A stretch of DNA of 64,000 nucleotides, from contig CAWAIR010000037.1 of the NCBI GenBank assembly GCA_963782045.1, positions 992,001-1,056,000 of the forward strand. The letters are read 5' to 3'. The notes beneath the pieces were generated by a model. That model worked only from the letters and a program-made list of their open reading frames with translations, had not been told where the DNA came from and searched no databases. A program made the translations under genes and the position numbers. Position 1 is the stretch's first letter. Each line of letters begins with the position of its first letter. Source of the DNA: CAVSRC01 sp963782045 (lineage in GTDB: Bacteria > Pseudomonadota > Alphaproteobacteria > Rhizobiales > Kaistiaceae). Positions 62,833 to 64,000 of this stretch are shown here, one piece after another.

Positions 62833-63426
62833 ATGGGCATGGGCATTTGCCGGCGAAGCGTTGTCGCGGCAGCGGGGCTGGCGCTGCTGGCGGTAGCCAG
62901 CCTGTCCGCGACGGCCTGGGCCGGAGCGGTCACCGACCACGCCTGGAAGGCGGAGAGCCTGCTCACCGAGGGCAAGCCGGCCGACGCTCTTGCCGCCTTC
63001 GACCAGGCGACCGACGCCTTCTGGGCTGCCTCGCCGCTCCAGTTCCGCGTCGCCCTATTCGCCGCCTCGGCCAAGGGATTCGGCCAGTACGAGCCGCTGG
63101 GCACGGCCAGCTTCCGTTCCGGCGACACGGCAACGGTCTACCTCGAGCCGGTCGGCTACGGCTTCACCTCCGCCGGGTCGACCTACGCGGTCGCCTTCAC
63201 CACCGGTATCGAGATCCGGACGGCCGGCGGGATCCTGCTCGCCAAGGCGGACGATTTCGTCCACATCGACTGGCAGGGCCGCACCAGGAGCTACCAGGTC
63301 CCGGCCATCGTCAACGCCACGTTGCCGGCGCTGAAGCCGGGGGACTACACGCTGTTGGTGACGCTGACCGATGCGGCGACCGCCAAACAGGCCTCCGTCA
63401 CCCTGCCCTTCACGATCGTCGAATAG
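62833..63426 (+). CDS. exported hypothetical protein
   Basis: 197 residues with a clear signal peptide (SVVAAAGLALLAVASLSATAWA). The mature part starts with a short helical TPR-like stretch (AESLLTEGKPADALAAFDQATDAFW), then beta-rich sequence with GYGFTSAGSTYAVAFTTGIEIRTAGG. No family is recognised; related proteins of this order are annotated only as hypothetical. It lies 98 bp after the sigma-54 activator and could be regulated by it, which is a guess. The ATG at 62833 is chosen from the signal peptide. Confidence 0.75.
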   Translation: MGMGICRRSVVAAAGLALLAVASLSATAWAGAVTDHAWKAESLLTEGKPADALAAFDQATDAFWAASPLQFRVALFAASAKGFGQYEPLGTASFRSGDTATVYLEPVGYGFTSAGSTYAVAFTTGIEIRTAGGILLAKADDFVHIDWQGRTRSYQVPAIVNATLPALKPGDYTLLVTLTDAATAKQASVTLPFTIVE

Positions 63427-63593
63427 AGGCCGGCGGCTGCCGGACCGGGCGCGGATTTAATCCGAGTTAACAGAAGCTTTCCTTAATTCTTTGGTAACCA
63501 ATGATTTTCGCCCGCTTGCTGGTCACCGGGCAGGCGTGCTATCGGCACGATCTCTCGCGTTCCACGCCCCGACCCGCCAACAGATCTCGGGCC

Positions 63594-63621
63594 TTGACTC
63601 ACATCAATCGCCTCCCTAAAT
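63594..63621 (+). promoter_or_regulatory. heat-shock-type promoter of groES
   Basis: TTGACT (63594-63599, within CTTGAC) and CTAAAT (63616-63621) are 16 bp apart, upstream of the CIRCE operator and about 100 bp before the groES ATG. The CTTGA -35 is the start of the alphaproteobacterial RpoH consensus; the -10 region (CCCTAAAT) is a partial match. It could be read by RpoH, the housekeeping factor, or both. Confidence 0.6.
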
Positions 63622-63633
63622 GCGGCGCGGCTG

Positions 63634-63660
63634 TTAGCACTCATGCTTGGTGAGTGCCAA
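63634..63660 (+). promoter_or_regulatory. CIRCE operator (HrcA site)
   Basis: TTAGCACTC, nine spacer bases, then GAGTGCCAA. The consensus is TTAGCACTC-N9-GAGTGCTAA, so 17 of 18 conserved bases agree. It lies just downstream of the promoter and 63 bp before the groES start. HrcA binds this inverted repeat and represses groESL until heat shock. Confidence 0.95.
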
Positions 63661-63722
63661 CAGGTCCCCATCGCAGGCTGATCCCTCAGCGGATCGCGCC
63701 GCTCAGAGAGGAACCGACAAAC

Positions 63723-64000
63723 ATGAAATTCCGTCCCCTCCACGACCGCGTGGTCGTTCGCCGGGTCGAATCCGAAGAGAAGACCGTCGGCGGCATCATC
63801 ATTCCGGACACCGCCAAGGAGAAGCCGCAGGAAGGCGAGATCATCGCCGTTGGCCCGGGCGCTCGTGACGAGGCCGGCAAGCTCGTCGCCCTCGACGTCA
63901 AGGTCGGCGACCGCATCCTGTTCGGCAAGTGGTCCGGCACCGAAGTGAAGATCGATGGCGAGGATCTCCTGATCATGAAGGAGTCCGACGTCATGGGTGT
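63723..64000 (+). CDS. groES: co-chaperonin GroES, cut at window end
   Basis: The first 92 codons are present; the stop lies beyond the window, probably by only a few residues. FRPLHDRVVVRRVESEEKTVGGIIIPDTA at the start and the mobile-loop region (EKTVGGIIIPD) are exact for GroES, followed by GEIIAVGPGARDE and VGDRILFGKWSGTEVKIDGEDLLIMKESD. GroES caps GroEL during folding. The upstream region carries a heat-shock promoter and CIRCE. groEL presumably follows. Confidence 0.97.
   Translation, partial: MKFRPLHDRVVVRRVESEEKTVGGIIIPDTAKEKPQEGEIIAVGPGARDEAGKLVALDVKVGDRILFGKWSGTEVKIDGEDLLIMKESDVMG

Overview
The window is high-GC, almost gap-free chromosomal DNA of an aerobic alphaproteobacterium, most likely of the order Hyphomicrobiales (Rhizobiales). 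Four things point there: the ctaC-ctaD-ctaB-small ORF-ctaG-ctaE-DUF983-SURF1 order, an APH-fold homoserine kinase overlapping rnhA, the order-typical small families DUF2093, DUF4170, DUF6101 and IalB, and GTGA/ATGA gene overlaps. The genus cannot be named from this sequence. No rRNA, tRNA, CRISPR array, prophage or integrative element was recognised, and nearly all genes look like core chromosomal genes.

Layout. 1-4.7 kb: the start of an EamA exporter (cut by the window edge), thrB-rnhA, a peroxiredoxin, a DsbD-like periplasmic protein and YqgE. 4.7-11.1 kb: a leftward cytochrome c oxidase operon of eight genes, including a 57-residue CoxF-like protein. 11.4-21 kb: IalB-like protein, TldD, a CPA2 antiporter, HD-domain protein, pdxH, surface lipoprotein, DnaJ-like protein, L,D-transpeptidase and a Sua5 tRNA-modification enzyme. 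21-24.9 kb: acyl-CoA dehydrogenase, enoyl-CoA hydratase, HDAC-family deacetylase, xseB. 24.9-30.7 kb: dxs (frameshifted), a copper-delivery cassette (DUF2946-like, PCu(A)C, SCO, small membrane ORF), then tlyA and an RlmD-type methyltransferase. 30.7-31.6 kb: the one large gene-free gap. 31.6-36.6 kb: ribB with a dead RibA-like domain, aroC, a YafQ/DinJ toxin-antitoxin pair, a phosphatase, fabI and a secreted repeat protein. 36.7-40.3 kb: five consecutive genes (FAD-linked oxidase, DUF6101, DUF4258, DUF2283, ubiA), all broken by single-base indels. 40.4-48.8 kb: purD, glgP, mutL, an AsmA-like protein, DUF2093. 48.8-53.7 kb: lpxK-waaA-acyltransferase-DUF4170 (lipid A/Kdo) and pmbA, the partner of tldD. 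53.7-61.2 kb: two overlapping M16 peptidases, rsmD, rluB-like, tadA, a lipoprotein, ribF and a HAD phosphatase. 61.3-64 kb: a sigma-54 activator, an exported protein, and groES behind a heat-shock promoter and CIRCE operator.

Several genes fit together. The copper cassette should feed the oxidase operon; ctaB and ubiA draw on polyprenyl units that start with dxs; ribB and ribF are two steps of flavin synthesis; tldD and pmbA make one protease; lpxK and waaA are consecutive steps of Kdo-lipid A assembly.

The most notable non-coding structure is a pair of related inverted-repeat elements (171 and 273 bp). They share near-identical ends bounded by TA, lie in opposite orientation, and each supplies the TAG stop codon of the gene it abuts. 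They look like IS630/mariner-type MITEs. The second strong signal is the uneven distribution of frameshifts, which reads more like local sequence error than gene decay. I did not find a convincing new multi-gene system.
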